A stretch of DNA of 50,418 bases. Source: Nostocoides jenkinsii Ben 74. GTDB lineage: Bacteria > Actinomycetota > Actinomycetes > Actinomycetales > Dermatophilaceae. Both the position numbers and the translations under genes were made by a program. Shown here piece by piece: positions 17,736-27,027 of the stretch; the stretch's first letter is position 1, and each line of letters begins with the position of its first letter. The notes below the pieces were generated by a model, which worked only from the letters and a program-made list of their open reading frames with translations, was not told the DNA's origin and searched no databases. Location: assembly GCF_001046875.1 (NCBI RefSeq), contig NZ_HF571038.1, forward strand, positions 346,893 to 397,310. Direction: 5' to 3'.

Positions 17736-20700
17736 TCATGCGTCCGAGACGTCGGCCTCGCCATAGAAAAGCCGGTCGACGACGCTGCGTGCGTGGCGGC
17801 CTTGCCGGCGGTAGTTCTCGACGAGTTCCTGGCCGGACCCGGGCGGCATACCGAGAATGCGGGCGGTTCCGTCGGCCTCGCGGGCGTCGGCCGGGATCGA
17901 GTCGACGGGACGACCACGGAACAGCATTGCGGCATCCCGGGTTCGGTCGGCGCGCATCCACGCCTCGGCGAGTATCGCCTGATCGGCGCTGGAGATGAGG
18001 CGGGCCTGCCCCAGGGCGTGCAACGCGGGCAAGGTCGAGGTCGTGCGCAGCGTCGGGTAGTTGTGGGCGTGCTCGAGTTGGAGCAGTTGCACGGTCCACT
18101 CGACGTCGGACAGACCCCCGGTGCCGAGTTTGAAATGCGTCCGCCGGTCACCGCCGCGCGGGAGTCGCTCGGCTTCCATCCGTGCCTTGAGACGTCGGAT
18201 CTCGCGGACTTGCGTGGTGTCGAGCCCGGAGGCGGGCCAGCGGATCGGGTCGATGAGATCGATGAAGTTGGCGGCGAGATCGTCATTGCCGGCCACCGGG
18301 CGGGCACGGATCAGGGCCTGCGCCTCCCAGGTCGACGACCAGCGGTCGTAATAGGCGCGGTAGGAGTCGAGGCTGCGAACCAGCGGGCCGTTCTTGCCTT
18401 CCGGTCGCAGGTCGGCATCGAGCCTGATCGCCGGGTCCGGTCCGGGTTGCTCCAGGACCCGGCGAAGTTCCTTGATGACCTCGAGCGCCTGGGCCTGGGC
18501 GGTCGTCTCGCTCACCCCGAGGTGGGGTGCGTGCACGAACATCACATCCGCGTCGGAGGAATAGCCACACTCCCGACCACCGAGCCGGCCCATCCCCACG
18601 ACGAGCAGGTCGGTCCCGATCGGTTCGCCGCGCCGCGCCTCCTCGGACCGGACGACCGCATCGAGGGCGACCGCGATGGTCGCGTCGGTGAGGTCGGCGA
18701 GGGCCTGGCCGACGCGGACGGCGCTCAAGCCATCGTTGAGGTCCGCCACGATGATGCGGAAGAGTTCGATCTTGCGAATCTGACGCGCGGCCGCGACGGC
18801 CTCGTCCACGCTCTTTCGACCCGCCGCCGCAACCCGCATGCGATGCTCGATGTCGCTGCGTGAACGGGGGGCCAGGCCACCGGGTTCTCCGAGGATTTGG
18901 ACGGCGTCTGGAGCGGCGCGCAGCACCTCGGCGGCGAAGCGACTGCGGGCCAGGGTGCGCGCGAGGTACTCCGCGGCTTGGGGCTCATCCCGCAGCAGCC
19001 GGAGGTACCAGCCGGTGGTGCCGAGGGTCTCGCTCACTTGTCGGAACGCGAGTAGCCCGCCGTCCGGGTCGATCTCCTCGGCGAACCAACCCAGCATGAC
19101 CGGGAGGAGATGCCGCTGAATGGCGGCACGCCGAGACACCCCTTCGGTGAGTGCTTCGAGATGGCGCAGCGCGCCGGCCGGGTCCCGGAAACCCAACGCC
19201 AACAACCGATCCCGGGCGGCATCGGGCGTCAACCGGACGTCATCGGTGCCGAGTCGCGCGACCGCGTTGAGCAAGGGGCGATAGAAGAGGCGTTCGTGCA
19301 ACCGGCGCACCTGACGCGCTTCGGCGCGCCACGCCTGCTCGACACCTGCGGCCGGGTCCTGGCGATAGCCGAGTGCCCGGCCAAGGCGCCGTAGTTCCGC
19401 CCTCGATGTCGGAATGAGGTGGGTGCGCCGCAGTCGCTGCAGCTGGATCCGGTGCTCCAGCGTGCGCAAGAGCCGGTATGCCGCGCCCAGCACCGCCGCA
19501 TCGTCCCGGCCGACATAGCCACCGGCGGCGAGCGCAGCCAACGCGTCGAGCGTCGTTCCCGAGTGGAGGGTGGCGTCGGTGCGCCCGTGGACCAGCTGCA
19601 GCAATTGCACGCTGAACTCGATGTCCCGCAGGCCCCCAGGCCCGAGCTTGAGCTGTCGGCCGGCCTCGCCGTTGGGGATGTGTGCTTCCACGCGCCGGCG
19701 CATCGCTTGCACGTCGTCGACGAAGTTTTCCCGGGACGCGGCCTCCCAGACCATCGGCCCGACGGCGGCCAGGTAGGCCTCGCCGACTTCCCGATCGCCC
19801 GCGACCGCACGCGCCTTCAGCAGCGCCTGGAACTCCCAGGTCTTGGCCCACCGCTCGTAGTAGTGGCGGTGGCTGGCCACCGTCCGCACGAGTGGGCCCG
19901 CCTTCCCCTCCGGCCGCAGCGCGGCGTCCACCGGCCAAAGCGTGCCGGCGGGCGTGGACTTGCCACAGGCGGTCATGATGCGCGCCGCCATCGTGGTCCC
20001 GACGCGCATGGCCTCTTCCTCGGGCAAGCCGGGCGCGGGCTCGGCGACGAAGATGACGTCCACATCGGAGATGTAGTTGAGTTCGCGTCCACCGGTCTTG
20101 CCCATCGCGATGACGGCGAGGCGAACCGTGTCCGCGGCGGCCCCCGCCTCCATCCGGGCGATCTCGTATGCCGCTTCCAACGCCGCCTGGGCCAGGTCGG
20201 CGAGCGCGGCGGCGGTCCTCGGGAGTTCTTCCAGCGGGTCGGGAGCGGTGAGATCGAGGGCAGTGATGCCCAGAAGTCCTCGCCGGTAAAACACCCGGAG
20301 GGCGTCCTCTGGGCTAAGCCCGTCGGGCGGATTCTTGACCTTGCCGACGATGCGAGCGATCCGTTGCTCGACCGAGCGGGGTTTCGCGTCGGCGACGCTG
20401 CGCCAGTGCTCGGGGTGGCAGACCAGATGATCGCCAAGGGCGATGGAGGCCCCGAGGACGGCGAGCAGTCGTTGCCGACCGACGCCGGGACGACGCAACT
20501 CCGCGATGAGCGCCGCCACATCCCTGTGCAACGGGGACGTCTCGGGTTCCCGGTTGGCGGCGGCGCGCAAAGCCTCCATCAGGCGCACGAGGCTGAGCAG
20601 CGCCAGGTCGGGATCGGCCACCTCGGCCAGCGCCTGGATAGGTCCGTCGGCGAAGGAGTCGTCCAGTGGATCGATCAGACCGGCGAGGGCGGGATCGCTG

Positions 20701-20783
20701 AGCAGTCGAGCCGCCCGATCAGGCTCCGCGAACCCCAGACGGGCGAGCATGGCCTCGGGGCTGCCGGCGCGGGTCGTGGCCAC
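17736..20783 (-). CDS. glnE: Glutamine synthetase adenylyltransferase/adenylyl-removing enzyme
   Basis: 1015 residues; bifunctional enzyme that attaches or removes AMP on the regulated glutamine synthetase according to nitrogen status. Two nucleotidyltransferase domains are present: the adenylyl-removase half with [22 protein letters not shown] (about residue 226) and the adenylyltransferase half with [22 protein letters not shown] (about residue 727). [17 protein letters not shown] and [20 protein letters not shown] follow each domain. The start is GTG at 20783, six bases after a TAGGCT box, so probably leaderless. glnA2 lies upstream; the his genes follow 35 bp downstream. Confidence 0.97.
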   Translation of the reverse strand: MATTRAGSPEAMLARLGFAEPDRAARLLSDPALAGLIDPLDDSFADGPIQALAEVADPDLALLSLVRLMEALRAAANREPETSPLHRDVAALIAELRRPGVGRQRLLAVLGASIALGDHLVCHPEHWRSVADAKPRSVEQRIARIVGKVKNPPDGLSPEDALRVFYRRGLLGITALDLTAPDPLEELPRTAAALADLAQAALEAAYEIARMEAGAAADTVRLAVIAMGKTGGRELNYISDVDVIFVAEPAPGLPEEEAMRVGTTMAARIMTACGKSTPAGTLWPVDAALRPEGKAGPLVRTVASHRHYYERWAKTWEFQALLKARAVAGDREVGEAYLAAVGPMVWEAASRENFVDDVQAMRRRVEAHIPNGEAGRQLKLGPGGLRDIEFSVQLLQLVHGRTDATLHSGTTLDALAALAAGGYVGRDDAAVLGAAYRLLRTLEHRIQLQRLRRTHLIPTSRAELRRLGRALGYRQDPAAGVEQAWRAEARQVRRLHERLFYRPLLNAVARLGTDDVRLTPDAARDRLLALGFRDPAGALRHLEALTEGVSRRAAIQRHLLPVMLGWFAEEIDPDGGLLAFRQVSETLGTTGWYLRLLRDEPQAAEYLARTLARSRFAAEVLRAAPDAVQILGEPGGLAPRSRSDIEHRMRVAAAGRKSVDEAVAAARQIRKIELFRIIVADLNDGLSAVRVGQALADLTDATIAVALDAVVRSEEARRGEPIGTDLLVVGMGRLGGRECGYSSDADVMFVHAPHLGVSETTAQAQALEVIKELRRVLEQPGPDPAIRLDADLRPEGKNGPLVRSLDSYRAYYDRWSSTWEAQALIRARPVAGNDDLAANFIDLIDPIRWPASGLDTTQVREIRRLKARMEAERLPRGGDRRTHFKLGTGGLSDVEWTVQLLQLEHAHNYPTLRTTSTLPALHALGQARLISSADQAILAEAWMRADRTRDAAMLFRGRPVDSIPADAREADGTARILGMPPGSGQELVENYRRQGRHARSVVDRLFYGEADVSDA

Positions 20784-20789
20784 CCGCTC

Positions 20790-20795
20790 AGCCTA
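20790..20795 (-). promoter_or_regulatory. -10 box for leaderless glnE
   Basis: TAGGCT on the minus strand, six bases before the GTG start at 20783. The gene therefore has its own promoter downstream of the glnA2/repeat cluster. Confidence 0.5.
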
Positions 20796-20820
20796 AACGC
20801 CCCGCCCAGATCCCGCGGCC

Positions 20821-21014
20821 GGGTCAGCCCGAGATCGAGGGGTCGGATCGAGGCCACGGGTCAGCCAGCGCGGTCGGCCGGGTCAGCCAGCCGGGGCTCA
20901 GCCAGCGGACGCAATAACCTGCGGCGGACGCAAAAGCCTTTGCGTCCGCCGCAGGTTATTGCGTCCGCGAAGGGGCCTGCCGCACGTTATTGCGTCCGCG
21001 AAGGGGCCTGCCGC
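20821..21014. repeat. Palindrome and repeat cluster between glnA2 and glnE
   Basis: Three kinds of repeat are nested. Degenerate GGGTCAGCC copies start at 20821, 20858, 20880 and about 20895. A perfect inverted repeat follows (arms 20905-20934 and 20939-20968, 30 bp each, loop AGCC). Two 29-bp direct repeats then occur at 20955-20983 and 20986-21014 (31-bp period). The word GCGGACGCAA or its complement occurs five times. The 248-bp gap 20784-21031 holds nothing else coding. It may act as the glnA2 terminator or be a REP/MITE-like element; unknown. Confidence 0.85.
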
Positions 21015-21031
21015 GCCAGTTGTATGCCGCG

Positions 21032-22369
21032 TCAGAGGCGCGGAAGGAGGCGCTCCAGCTCGAAGGCGGTCACCTGGTGGCGGTAGTCCTCCCACTCCCG
21101 CCGCTTGTTGCGCAGGAAGAAGTCGAAGACGTGTTCGCCCAGCGTCTCGGCCACGAGTTCGCTGCGCTCCATCGCCGTGATCGCCTCCGACAGCGAGGAC
21201 GGCAGTGGCTCGATGCCGAGGGCGCGACGCTCGTTGCGGGTGAGGCTCCAGACGTCATCCTCGGTCTCGGGGGGCAACTCGTAGCCCTCCTCGATCCCCT
21301 TGAGGCCGGCGGCGAGAGTCACGGCATACGCCAAATAGGGGTTGCAGGCGGCGTCGATGGTGCGGACTTCGACGCGGCTGCTCTGCCCCTTCAGCGGCTT
21401 GTACATCGGGACGCGAACCATGGCGGAGGTGTTGTTGTGTCCCCACGTGATGTGGGCGGGCGCCTCCCCCCCACCCCAGATGCGCTTATAGGAGTTCACC
21501 CACTGGTTGGTGACGGCGGTGATCTCGGCTCCGTGCCGCAGAATGCCGGCGATGAACTGCCGCGCCACGGTCGAGAGTTGGTATGGCGCGCCCGCCTCGA
21601 AGAAGGCGTTGGCGTCACCCTGGAACAACGACATGTGGGTATGCATGCCCGAGCCCGGGTGCTCCGCGAACACCTTCGGCATGAAGGTTGCATAGATGTC
21701 GCGCTCCAGCGCAACCTCCTTCACCACGGTGCGGAAGGTCATGATGTTGTCGCTGGTGGTGAGGGCATCGGCATACCGAAGATCGATTTCGTTCTGCCCG
21801 GGCGCGCCCTCGTGGTGACTGAATTCCACCGAAATGCCGATGGCCTCCAGCATCTGGATGGCGGCGCGACGGAAGTCGTGGGCCATGCCCTTGGGCACGT
21901 GATCGAAGTAGCCCGCCTGATCGATCGGCTCCGGCCGCTCTCCTGGCTTCCATCCCTGCTTGAGCAGGAAGAACTCGATCTCGGGGTGGATGTAGAAGGT
22001 GTAACCCATGTCCGCGCACTTGGCGAGGGCCCGCTTCAAGACGTTGCGCGGGTCGGCGATGCTGGGGGTGCCGTCCGGAAGCATGATGTCGCAGAACATC
22101 CGGGCTGTGCCGGGCGCTTCCCCGCGCCACGGCAGGACCTGGAAGGTCGCCGGGTCGGGTTTGGCGAGCATGTCGGATTCGAAGACGCGGGCGAACCCTT
22201 CGATGACCGAGCCGTCGAATCCGATGCCCTCCGCGAACGCCCCTTCGAGCTCAGCCGGGGCGATGGCCACGGACTTCAGCGTGCCGAGGACGTCCGTGAA
22301 CCACAGGCGCACGAACCGGATGTCTCGTTCTTCGATGGTCCGCAGGACAAACTCCTGCTGACGATCCAT
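21032..22369 (-). CDS. glnA2: Glutamine synthetase GlnA2-type
   Basis: 445-residue type I glutamine synthetase closest in pattern to mycobacterial GlnA2. Beta-grasp N-domain (RFVRLWFTDVLGTLKSVAI), GFDGSVIEGFARVFESDM, the metal-binding YIHPEIEFFLL, EFSHHEGAPGQNEIDLRYADAL, the ATP-site GSGMHTHMSLFQGD and NQWVNSYKRI are all present. Where adenylylated enzymes carry NLYDLP, this protein has DVWSL, so the target Tyr is replaced by Trp and GlnE probably does not modify it. ATG at 22369 (MDRQQEFVLR) is chosen because homology starts there; in-frame codons up to 22414 precede it. GTNAC-like words lie at 22392-22421. Confidence 0.93.
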   Translation of the reverse strand: MDRQQEFVLRTIEERDIRFVRLWFTDVLGTLKSVAIAPAELEGAFAEGIGFDGSVIEGFARVFESDMLAKPDPATFQVLPWRGEAPGTARMFCDIMLPDGTPSIADPRNVLKRALAKCADMGYTFYIHPEIEFFLLKQGWKPGERPEPIDQAGYFDHVPKGMAHDFRRAAIQMLEAIGISVEFSHHEGAPGQNEIDLRYADALTTSDNIMTFRTVVKEVALERDIYATFMPKVFAEHPGSGMHTHMSLFQGDANAFFEAGAPYQLSTVARQFIAGILRHGAEITAVTNQWVNSYKRIWGGGEAPAHITWGHNNTSAMVRVPMYKPLKGQSSRVEVRTIDAACNPYLAYAVTLAAGLKGIEEGYELPPETEDDVWSLTRNERRALGIEPLPSSLSEAITAMERSELVAETLGEHVFDFFLRNKRREWEDYRHQVTAFELERLLPRL

Positions 22370-22391
22370 GTCGGCATCCAATCGCATGCGT

Positions 22392-22421
22392 GTTACGGGG
22401 GCGTTAACCCGCATCGTTAAC
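22392..22421. promoter_or_regulatory. GTNAC-repeat box upstream of glnA2
   Basis: GTTAC (22392), GTTAAC (22403-22408) and GTTAAC (22416-22421), spaced 11 and 13 bases, lie 23-52 bases before the glnA2 ATG. The GlnR nitrogen regulator of actinomycetes binds GTNAC-type half-sites at 11-bp spacing. The match is partial; AmtR sites look different. Confidence 0.4.
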
Positions 22422-22437
22422 CTGAAGCGGGCAACGG

Positions 22438-22470
22438 CGAGGGCCCCGGGAGGAACTCCCGGGGCCCTCG
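22438..22470 (-). terminator. Hairpin terminator after the M6 protease gene
   Basis: Perfect 15-bp stem (22438-22452 with 22456-22470), loop GAA, very GC-rich. It lies between the protease stop (22523) and glnA2. There is no U-run, as is common for actinobacterial terminators. It lies downstream of the protease (minus strand) and upstream of glnA2. Confidence 0.7.
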
Positions 22471-22522
22471 GTCGTCCATCGGCTCACGCCGCAGATGATC
22501 CTCAGTCAGAGCGAGCGCAGGC

Positions 22523-24841
22523 TCACTTGAAGGAGATGTTGAGCTTCATCGGCCAACCACGCGTCGGGTCCTGCGACGTCACCTTGATGACGGTGCCCGT
22601 GCCGGCGACCTGGACGGAGCCGCCCGGGTTGTCAGCGCTCCAGTAGCGCGTCGGGTTGGAGTCGTCGAAGGTCGACATGGCCGGACGAGACGGCATCACG
22701 ATCGGCACGCCGTTCTTGTGGAAAACCACGCGGTCGGTGCGCTCAAGACCGAACGTCGCGTCGAAGGCGCCACGACGGTTGGTGATCGTGCCCTGCGCGT
22801 TCATGATCGCCGCCGGACGAGCGTCGACCGGGAGCGACAGCCCAGCACCCGGGTGCTGGCTGGTGTTGTTGTCGCCATAGCGGTAGTCGACGTACCAGAC
22901 CACGAGGCCGTTCTGGTACGGGAAGCGCTCCACCCAGTCAGGCTTGGTGGTGGCCCAACCGAAGTTGTAGGGGCCCGTCTTCAGGGTGTTGTCGTAGCCG
23001 GAGTAGACCCGGTTCTCCACCATGTAGTAGTTGGGCTTCGACTCGCTCGTGGTGCCCGTGGTCCGGCTGAAGCCATCGGTGGTCCAGCCGTTGTCGCCAT
23101 TCTCGGCACCATCGTCGACCAGGACCGTGCTGCCCTTGGTGATCTTGATGTTGTCGAGGAACGGACCGCCGTAGTGGAGGCCGCCGTCAGTGGCGTAGCG
23201 GAAGCGGAAGTCAATCTTCTTGCCCGCCCACGCGGAGAGGTTCCACGACTGTGCCACCCACTGGGGGTTCTGCCCGGTGATCGGGTCGCCGACCTGTGCC
23301 CAGGTCTTGCCACCATCGGTGGAGGCCTCGGCATACAGGAAGTCGTAGTCCTCCTCGATGTCGGCCCACAGCATGGCGTCGACCTTGGCGGTCGTGGCAC
23401 CGGTGAGGTCGAGCTGGCGGCTCATGGTGTTCTGGAGGTCATCGGCAGCGCCGCCCCACCACTCCATGGAGCCCGCGTAGGGGGTGTTGTACTTGATCAC
23501 GAGCTGGCGGTTGGGCAGCGGGACCACGACGGCCTGCGGCATACCCTGGCCGTCCTTGTTGGCCGGGCCGAGGATCGGCGTCGAGGTCTTGCCGAACGGC
23601 ACGACCTGGTAGTCGAGCCAGCCGAGCTGGGCCTTCTCCAACGGGCCCATGTAGCCGGGGACCGTGCCGATTGCGGCGCCGCCGCGGTTCAGCCAGGAGC
23701 CCGAGGACATGAGGGTCCAGAAGGCCGTGCTGTTGTCGCCACCTTGGGTGTCGTAGTAGTCCGGCAGGCCGAGGTCATGGCCAAACTCGTGCGCGAACAC
23801 ACCGAGGCCGCCGTTCTCGGGCTCAGTGGTGTAGTCACCGACCCAGATTCCGGAGTCACCGATCTGCGCGCCGCCGAGCTTGTTGTTGCCCGGACCGGTC
23901 ACACCGATGTCAGTGGAGTTGACGTACCAACGGTGGCTCCAGATCGCGTCCTCGCCCTGCGCGCCGCCGCCGGCTTCCTCGCCTTCACCGGCGTGGATGT
24001 CCTGGAAGTGGTCGATGTAGCCGTCCGGCTCGTTGAAGTTGCCGTCGCCGTCGGCGTCGTAGCGGTCAACCTTGTCGAACTGGCTCAGGTAGGCCCGGAT
24101 CTGCGCCTTGGTCTTGCCCATCTTGATCTGCTTGGCATACCAGGCGTCGACACTGTCCTCGATGAACGGCCAGTAGACCTCGTTGTCGGGCAGCTTGTTA
24201 GAGCCGTAGCGCGCCTCGTTGTAGGGCACACGCACCCAGTCGGAGACGTCACCCTTGGCCAGGAAACGGCCTTGCGACTGCTTGAGGTAGAAGTCCTTGA
24301 AGGACGTCCCGGTCCCGAACATCATGTTCTTGTAGTGCGCGACGTTGAAGTTCTTCGTCCAATAGGTCGAATTGTTGTCGGTCGAGTTGCCGTCCCACTT
24401 GCGGTCCGGCGCGGGGATCTGGTTGTTGAGCGGACCCGGGGTGCCGCCGGTGGCCGGCATGGTCTTGTTGCCGAAATCGACAAGGATCGTGAAGATGGAC
24501 TCTTCGCGCTTGGTGGGGTACCAGACCCACCGAGACCGTGCCGTCGGGTCGCCGGCGCGGGCGTTGGGGTTGCCGGACAGCTTGATGACGCGGTTGGCGC
24601 CAGAGCCCTCCAGGGTTGCCTTGCCGGTGAACAGCTTGTTGAGCGCGTCGGCGCGCAGGGCGTTCTGCGCGTCTGCCAACGGGTTGGGCAGGGAGTCCCC
24701 GCCCTTGCGAATCGCTTGCGGCCCATCCGAAGCAGGGGCCGGCGTAGGCGAGGATCCCGCCTGCGCAGTCGACGGGGCCATCGCGAGGGCGAGGGCCGCT
24801 ACGGCCACGCCCGACACGGCACCCACGTGTCGTTTCTTCAC
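22523..24841 (-). CDS. Secreted M6-family (immune inhibitor A-like) metalloprotease
   Basis: 772 residues. Start GTG at 24841, with GGGAGGAAG six bases upstream, gives a clean signal peptide: KKRHVGAV, a hydrophobic core VAVAALALAM and cleavage near STAQA-GS. A propeptide region follows. The catalytic zinc site HEFGHDLGLPDYYD is at about residues 351-364, inside a Ca-binding-like stretch earlier (DRYDADGDGNFNEPDGYID). The C-terminal part holds the MAM/jelly-roll-like segments of InhA proteases (WVAQSWNLSAWAGKKIDFRFRYATD). Expected to degrade extracellular proteins. A downstream hairpin ends the transcript. InhA relatives are virulence factors in bacilli, but nothing here proves that role. Confidence 0.93.
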   Translation of the reverse strand: MKKRHVGAVSGVAVAALALAMAPSTAQAGSSPTPAPASDGPQAIRKGGDSLPNPLADAQNALRADALNKLFTGKATLEGSGANRVIKLSGNPNARAGDPTARSRWVWYPTKREESIFTILVDFGNKTMPATGGTPGPLNNQIPAPDRKWDGNSTDNNSTYWTKNFNVAHYKNMMFGTGTSFKDFYLKQSQGRFLAKGDVSDWVRVPYNEARYGSNKLPDNEVYWPFIEDSVDAWYAKQIKMGKTKAQIRAYLSQFDKVDRYDADGDGNFNEPDGYIDHFQDIHAGEGEEAGGGAQGEDAIWSHRWYVNSTDIGVTGPGNNKLGGAQIGDSGIWVGDYTTEPENGGLGVFAHEFGHDLGLPDYYDTQGGDNSTAFWTLMSSGSWLNRGGAAIGTVPGYMGPLEKAQLGWLDYQVVPFGKTSTPILGPANKDGQGMPQAVVVPLPNRQLVIKYNTPYAGSMEWWGGAADDLQNTMSRQLDLTGATTAKVDAMLWADIEEDYDFLYAEASTDGGKTWAQVGDPITGQNPQWVAQSWNLSAWAGKKIDFRFRYATDGGLHYGGPFLDNIKITKGSTVLVDDGAENGDNGWTTDGFSRTTGTTSESKPNYYMVENRVYSGYDNTLKTGPYNFGWATTKPDWVERFPYQNGLVVWYVDYRYGDNNTSQHPGAGLSLPVDARPAAIMNAQGTITNRRGAFDATFGLERTDRVVFHKNGVPIVMPSRPAMSTFDDSNPTRYWSADNPGGSVQVAGTGTVIKVTSQDPTRGWPMKLNISFK

Positions 24842-24940
24842 TGTCAACTTCCTCCCAATCGGTTCTGGGACCCACGGATGGGCACCCAGGGGCAAGGCAA
24901 ACACGGATCGGCCCGTCTGACCAGACTTATCGCGTGACGA

Positions 24941-24961
24941 AATCCCGCCAGAGGCGGGATT
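24941..24961. promoter_or_regulatory. Inverted repeat between divergent protease and panB genes
   Basis: AATCCCGCC-AGA-GGCGGGATT, a perfect 9-bp inverted repeat in the 172-bp divergent intergenic region (24842-25013). Its position suggests an operator for one or both genes; a terminator is unlikely because no gene ends here. Confidence 0.45.
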
Positions 24962-25001
24962 CGGCGAAGAATCTTGCCCGAGCGCCCGCGAGCGGACTCC
25001 T

Positions 25002-25007
25002 TAGGAT
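25002..25007 (+). promoter_or_regulatory. -10 box for leaderless panB
   Basis: TAGGAT followed by six bases and the panB ATG (25014). No ribosome site precedes the ATG, which fits a leaderless mRNA. Confidence 0.6.
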
Positions 25008-25013
25008 GCCCAA

Positions 25014-25877
25014 ATGACGAGTCAGCCCGCCCCCGAGTCGACCAATCCCTATGGCACCGGCGCCCAGGCGGCACCACAACGACGAGTGCGCGTCCCCCAC
25101 TTGATCGCGATGAAGGAGCGCGGCGAGAAGTGGGCGATGCTCACGGCATACGACATGTATGCCGCGGAGATCTTCGACGAGGCCGGCATCCCCGTGCTGC
25201 TGGTCGGCGACTCGGCCGGGAACAACGTCTATGGGTTCGAGACCACCGTCCCGGTCACCGTCGATCACCTGGTGCCGCTCTGTCGGGCGGTCACGTCGGC
25301 GGCCAAGCACGCGATGGTTGTGGCGGACCTGCCGTTTGGCTCCTACCAGGCGAGCCCGCAGCAGGCGCTGGCCACGGCGACGCGCTTCATGAAGGAGGGA
25401 CTCGCGCACGCGGTGAAACTGGAGGGCGGGAAGGCGATGGTGCCGGAGGTCGAGTTACTCGTCCGCGCGGGCATCCCGGTCATGGGCCACATCGGCTTCA
25501 CGCCGCAGAGCGAGCACGTGCTCGGGGGCTACAAGGTCCAGGGTCGCGGCGCCGGGGCGGAGAAGCTGCTGGAAGATGCGCTCGCGCTCGAAGCGGCCGG
25601 CTGCTTTGCAATCGTGATGGAGATGGTCCCTGCCCCCGCGGCCGCTCGGGTGACCGAGGCCCTGCGGATTCCGACCATCGGCATCGGCGCCGGTCCGGAC
25701 TGCGACGCACAGGTGCTGGTCTGGCAGGACCTCGCCGGCCTGCGCGGGGGCCGCGCCCCCCGCTTCGTCAAGAAGTATGCCGATCTGCGCACTGCCCTCG
25801 GCAACGCCGCCAAGGAGTATGCCGCGGACGTCGCCGCCGGGACCTTCCCCGCGCAGGAGCACTCGTTCCTGGAGTGA
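25014..25877 (+). CDS. panB: 3-methyl-2-oxobutanoate hydroxymethyltransferase
   Basis: First committed enzyme of pantothenate (coenzyme A precursor) synthesis, adding a hydroxymethyl group from methylenetetrahydrofolate to ketoisovalerate. 287 residues. TIM-barrel motifs: [99 protein letters not shown] and [19 protein letters not shown]. The first 25 residues are a disordered actinobacterial extension. Leaderless start. It converges on map with a 23-bp gap. Two CGGCATAC/GTATGCC words lie within 20 bp at 25145-25163. Confidence 0.97.
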   Translation: MTSQPAPESTNPYGTGAQAAPQRRVRVPHLIAMKERGEKWAMLTAYDMYAAEIFDEAGIPVLLVGDSAGNNVYGFETTVPVTVDHLVPLCRAVTSAAKHAMVVADLPFGSYQASPQQALATATRFMKEGLAHAVKLEGGKAMVPEVELLVRAGIPVMGHIGFTPQSEHVLGGYKVQGRGAGAEKLLEDALALEAAGCFAIVMEMVPAPAAARVTEALRIPTIGIGAGPDCDAQVLVWQDLAGLRGGRAPRFVKKYADLRTALGNAAKEYAADVAAGTFPAQEHSFLE

Positions 25878-25900
25878 CTCTCGCTCCGGAGTGACGTGGC

Positions 25901-26764
25901 CTACGGCAGCGTCAGGATCTCGTTGCCGTTATCGGTCACCAGGATCGTGTGCTCGAACTGAGCCGAGCGCCGCTTGTCCTTGGTGACCACGGTCCACTTG
26001 TCGGGCCACATCGACCATTCGTGGGTGCCGAGGTTGAGCATCGGCTCGACGGTGAACGTCATACCAGCCTCGATGATCGTCCCGTAATGCGGCGCCGCGT
26101 CGTAGTGCGGCACGATCAGGCCCGAGTGAAAGGCCGTGCCGATGCCGTGCCCGGTGAAGTCGCGGACGACGCCATAGCCAAAGCGCCGGGCATAGCTCTC
26201 GATCACGCGGCCGATGACATTGATCGGCCGACCGGGCGCCGCCGCCTTGATCCCGCGCATCATCGCCTCGTGAGTGCGCTCGACCAACAGCCGGGACTCC
26301 TCGTCGACGTCGCCGACGAGATAAGTCGCATCGGTGTCGCCGTGCACGCCCCCGATGAACGCCGTGATGTCGATATTGACGATGTCGCCGTCCTCAAGGC
26401 GTCGATCATCCGGGATGCCGTGGCAGACGACCTCGTTGACGGAGGTGCAGATCGACTTGGGGAACCCGCGGTAGCCCAAGGTCGAGGGGTAGGCACCGTG
26501 GTCGAGCAGGAACTCGTGAGCGATGGCGTCGAGTTCGTCGGTGGTGACGCCCGGCGCGATGGCCGCTGCAGCGGTGGCCATCGCCTGGGCCGCGATGGTG
26601 CCGGCCACCCGCATCTTGGCGATGGTCTCGGCGTCCTTGACCTCCGAACCCGTGAACGGCTTCGGGGCCGGACGATCGACATACTCGGGACGCGCGATCC
26701 CGGCCGGGACCGGCCGGCGAGCAGAGATCGAGCCCGGAGACACATGGGCGCGGGTGAGCGGCAT
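25901..26764 (-). CDS. map: Methionine aminopeptidase (type Ic)
   Basis: Removes the N-terminal Met from nascent proteins. 287 residues with the MapB-type SH3-binding N-terminal extension ([20 protein letters not shown]). Metal ligands of the pita-bread fold are visible: [19 protein letters not shown] (two Asp), [13 protein letters not shown] (His), [10 protein letters not shown] (Glu) and [13 protein letters not shown] (Glu). ATG 26764 ([11 protein letters not shown]) is chosen because TAGACT ends seven bases upstream, giving a leaderless mRNA, and because homology starts here; an in-frame ATG at 26782 lies upstream of that box. Confidence 0.95.
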   Translation of the reverse strand: MPLTRAHVSPGSISARRPVPAGIARPEYVDRPAPKPFTGSEVKDAETIAKMRVAGTIAAQAMATAAAAIAPGVTTDELDAIAHEFLLDHGAYPSTLGYRGFPKSICTSVNEVVCHGIPDDRRLEDGDIVNIDITAFIGGVHGDTDATYLVGDVDEESRLLVERTHEAMMRGIKAAAPGRPINVIGRVIESYARRFGYGVVRDFTGHGIGTAFHSGLIVPHYDAAPHYGTIIEAGMTFTVEPMLNLGTHEWSMWPDKWTVVTKDKRRSAQFEHTILVTDNGNEILTLP

Positions 26765-26771
26765 ACGGTTG

Positions 26772-26777
26772 AGTCTA
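26772..26777 (-). promoter_or_regulatory. -10 box for leaderless map
   Basis: TAGACT on the minus strand followed by seven bases and ATG 26764. It decides the start choice for map. Confidence 0.6.
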
Positions 26778-26820
26778 GGCATCCGGACCGGACGCCCCGA
26801 GCGACGAGGGAGTTGCTGAC

Positions 26821-27003
26821 ATGGCTTTTTGGTTCAACGTGGCGACCGGCCAGGTGGAGAACGACGACACCCGCGGGATGGACTCCGACGTGATGGGCCC
26901 GTACGACACCGAAGAAGAAGCCTCGCGCGCGCTGCAAACGGCAGCCGAGAAGACGAAGGCCTGGGACGAGGCGGACCGGCGCTGGGAGGAAGGCGAGGAC
27001 TGA
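26821..27003 (+). CDS. Small SPOR-like protein
   Basis: 60-residue acidic protein (starts [16 protein letters not shown], with [17 protein letters not shown]) typical of a short actinobacterial family with a SPOR-like beta-alpha pattern, sometimes wrongly labelled methionine aminopeptidase in databases because it sits beside map. ATG 26821 has GAGGGAG about eight bases upstream. No signal peptide or membrane segment. Function unknown. Confidence 0.75.
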   Translation: MAFWFNVATGQVENDDTRGMDSDVMGPYDTEEEASRALQTAAEKTKAWDEADRRWEEGED

Positions 27004-27004
27004 G

Positions 27005-27020
27005 GCCGGCTCGCGCCGGC
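27005..27020. terminator. Small GC hairpin between convergent genes
   Basis: GCCGGC-TCGC-GCCGGC lies between the ends of the SPOR-like and MBL genes. Six base pairs, no U-run; may act in either direction. Confidence 0.3.
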
Positions 27021-27027
27021 AGCGGGG

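Noticed and set aside
22718-24937. Plus-strand open frame (739 codons) antisense to the M6 protease gene
   Set aside because: Valine- and glycine-rich without any motif; the protease on the other strand has a signal peptide and a zinc site.
25870-25898. GGAGTGAC direct repeat after panB as a terminator
   Set aside because: The two copies are direct, not inverted, and form no stem.
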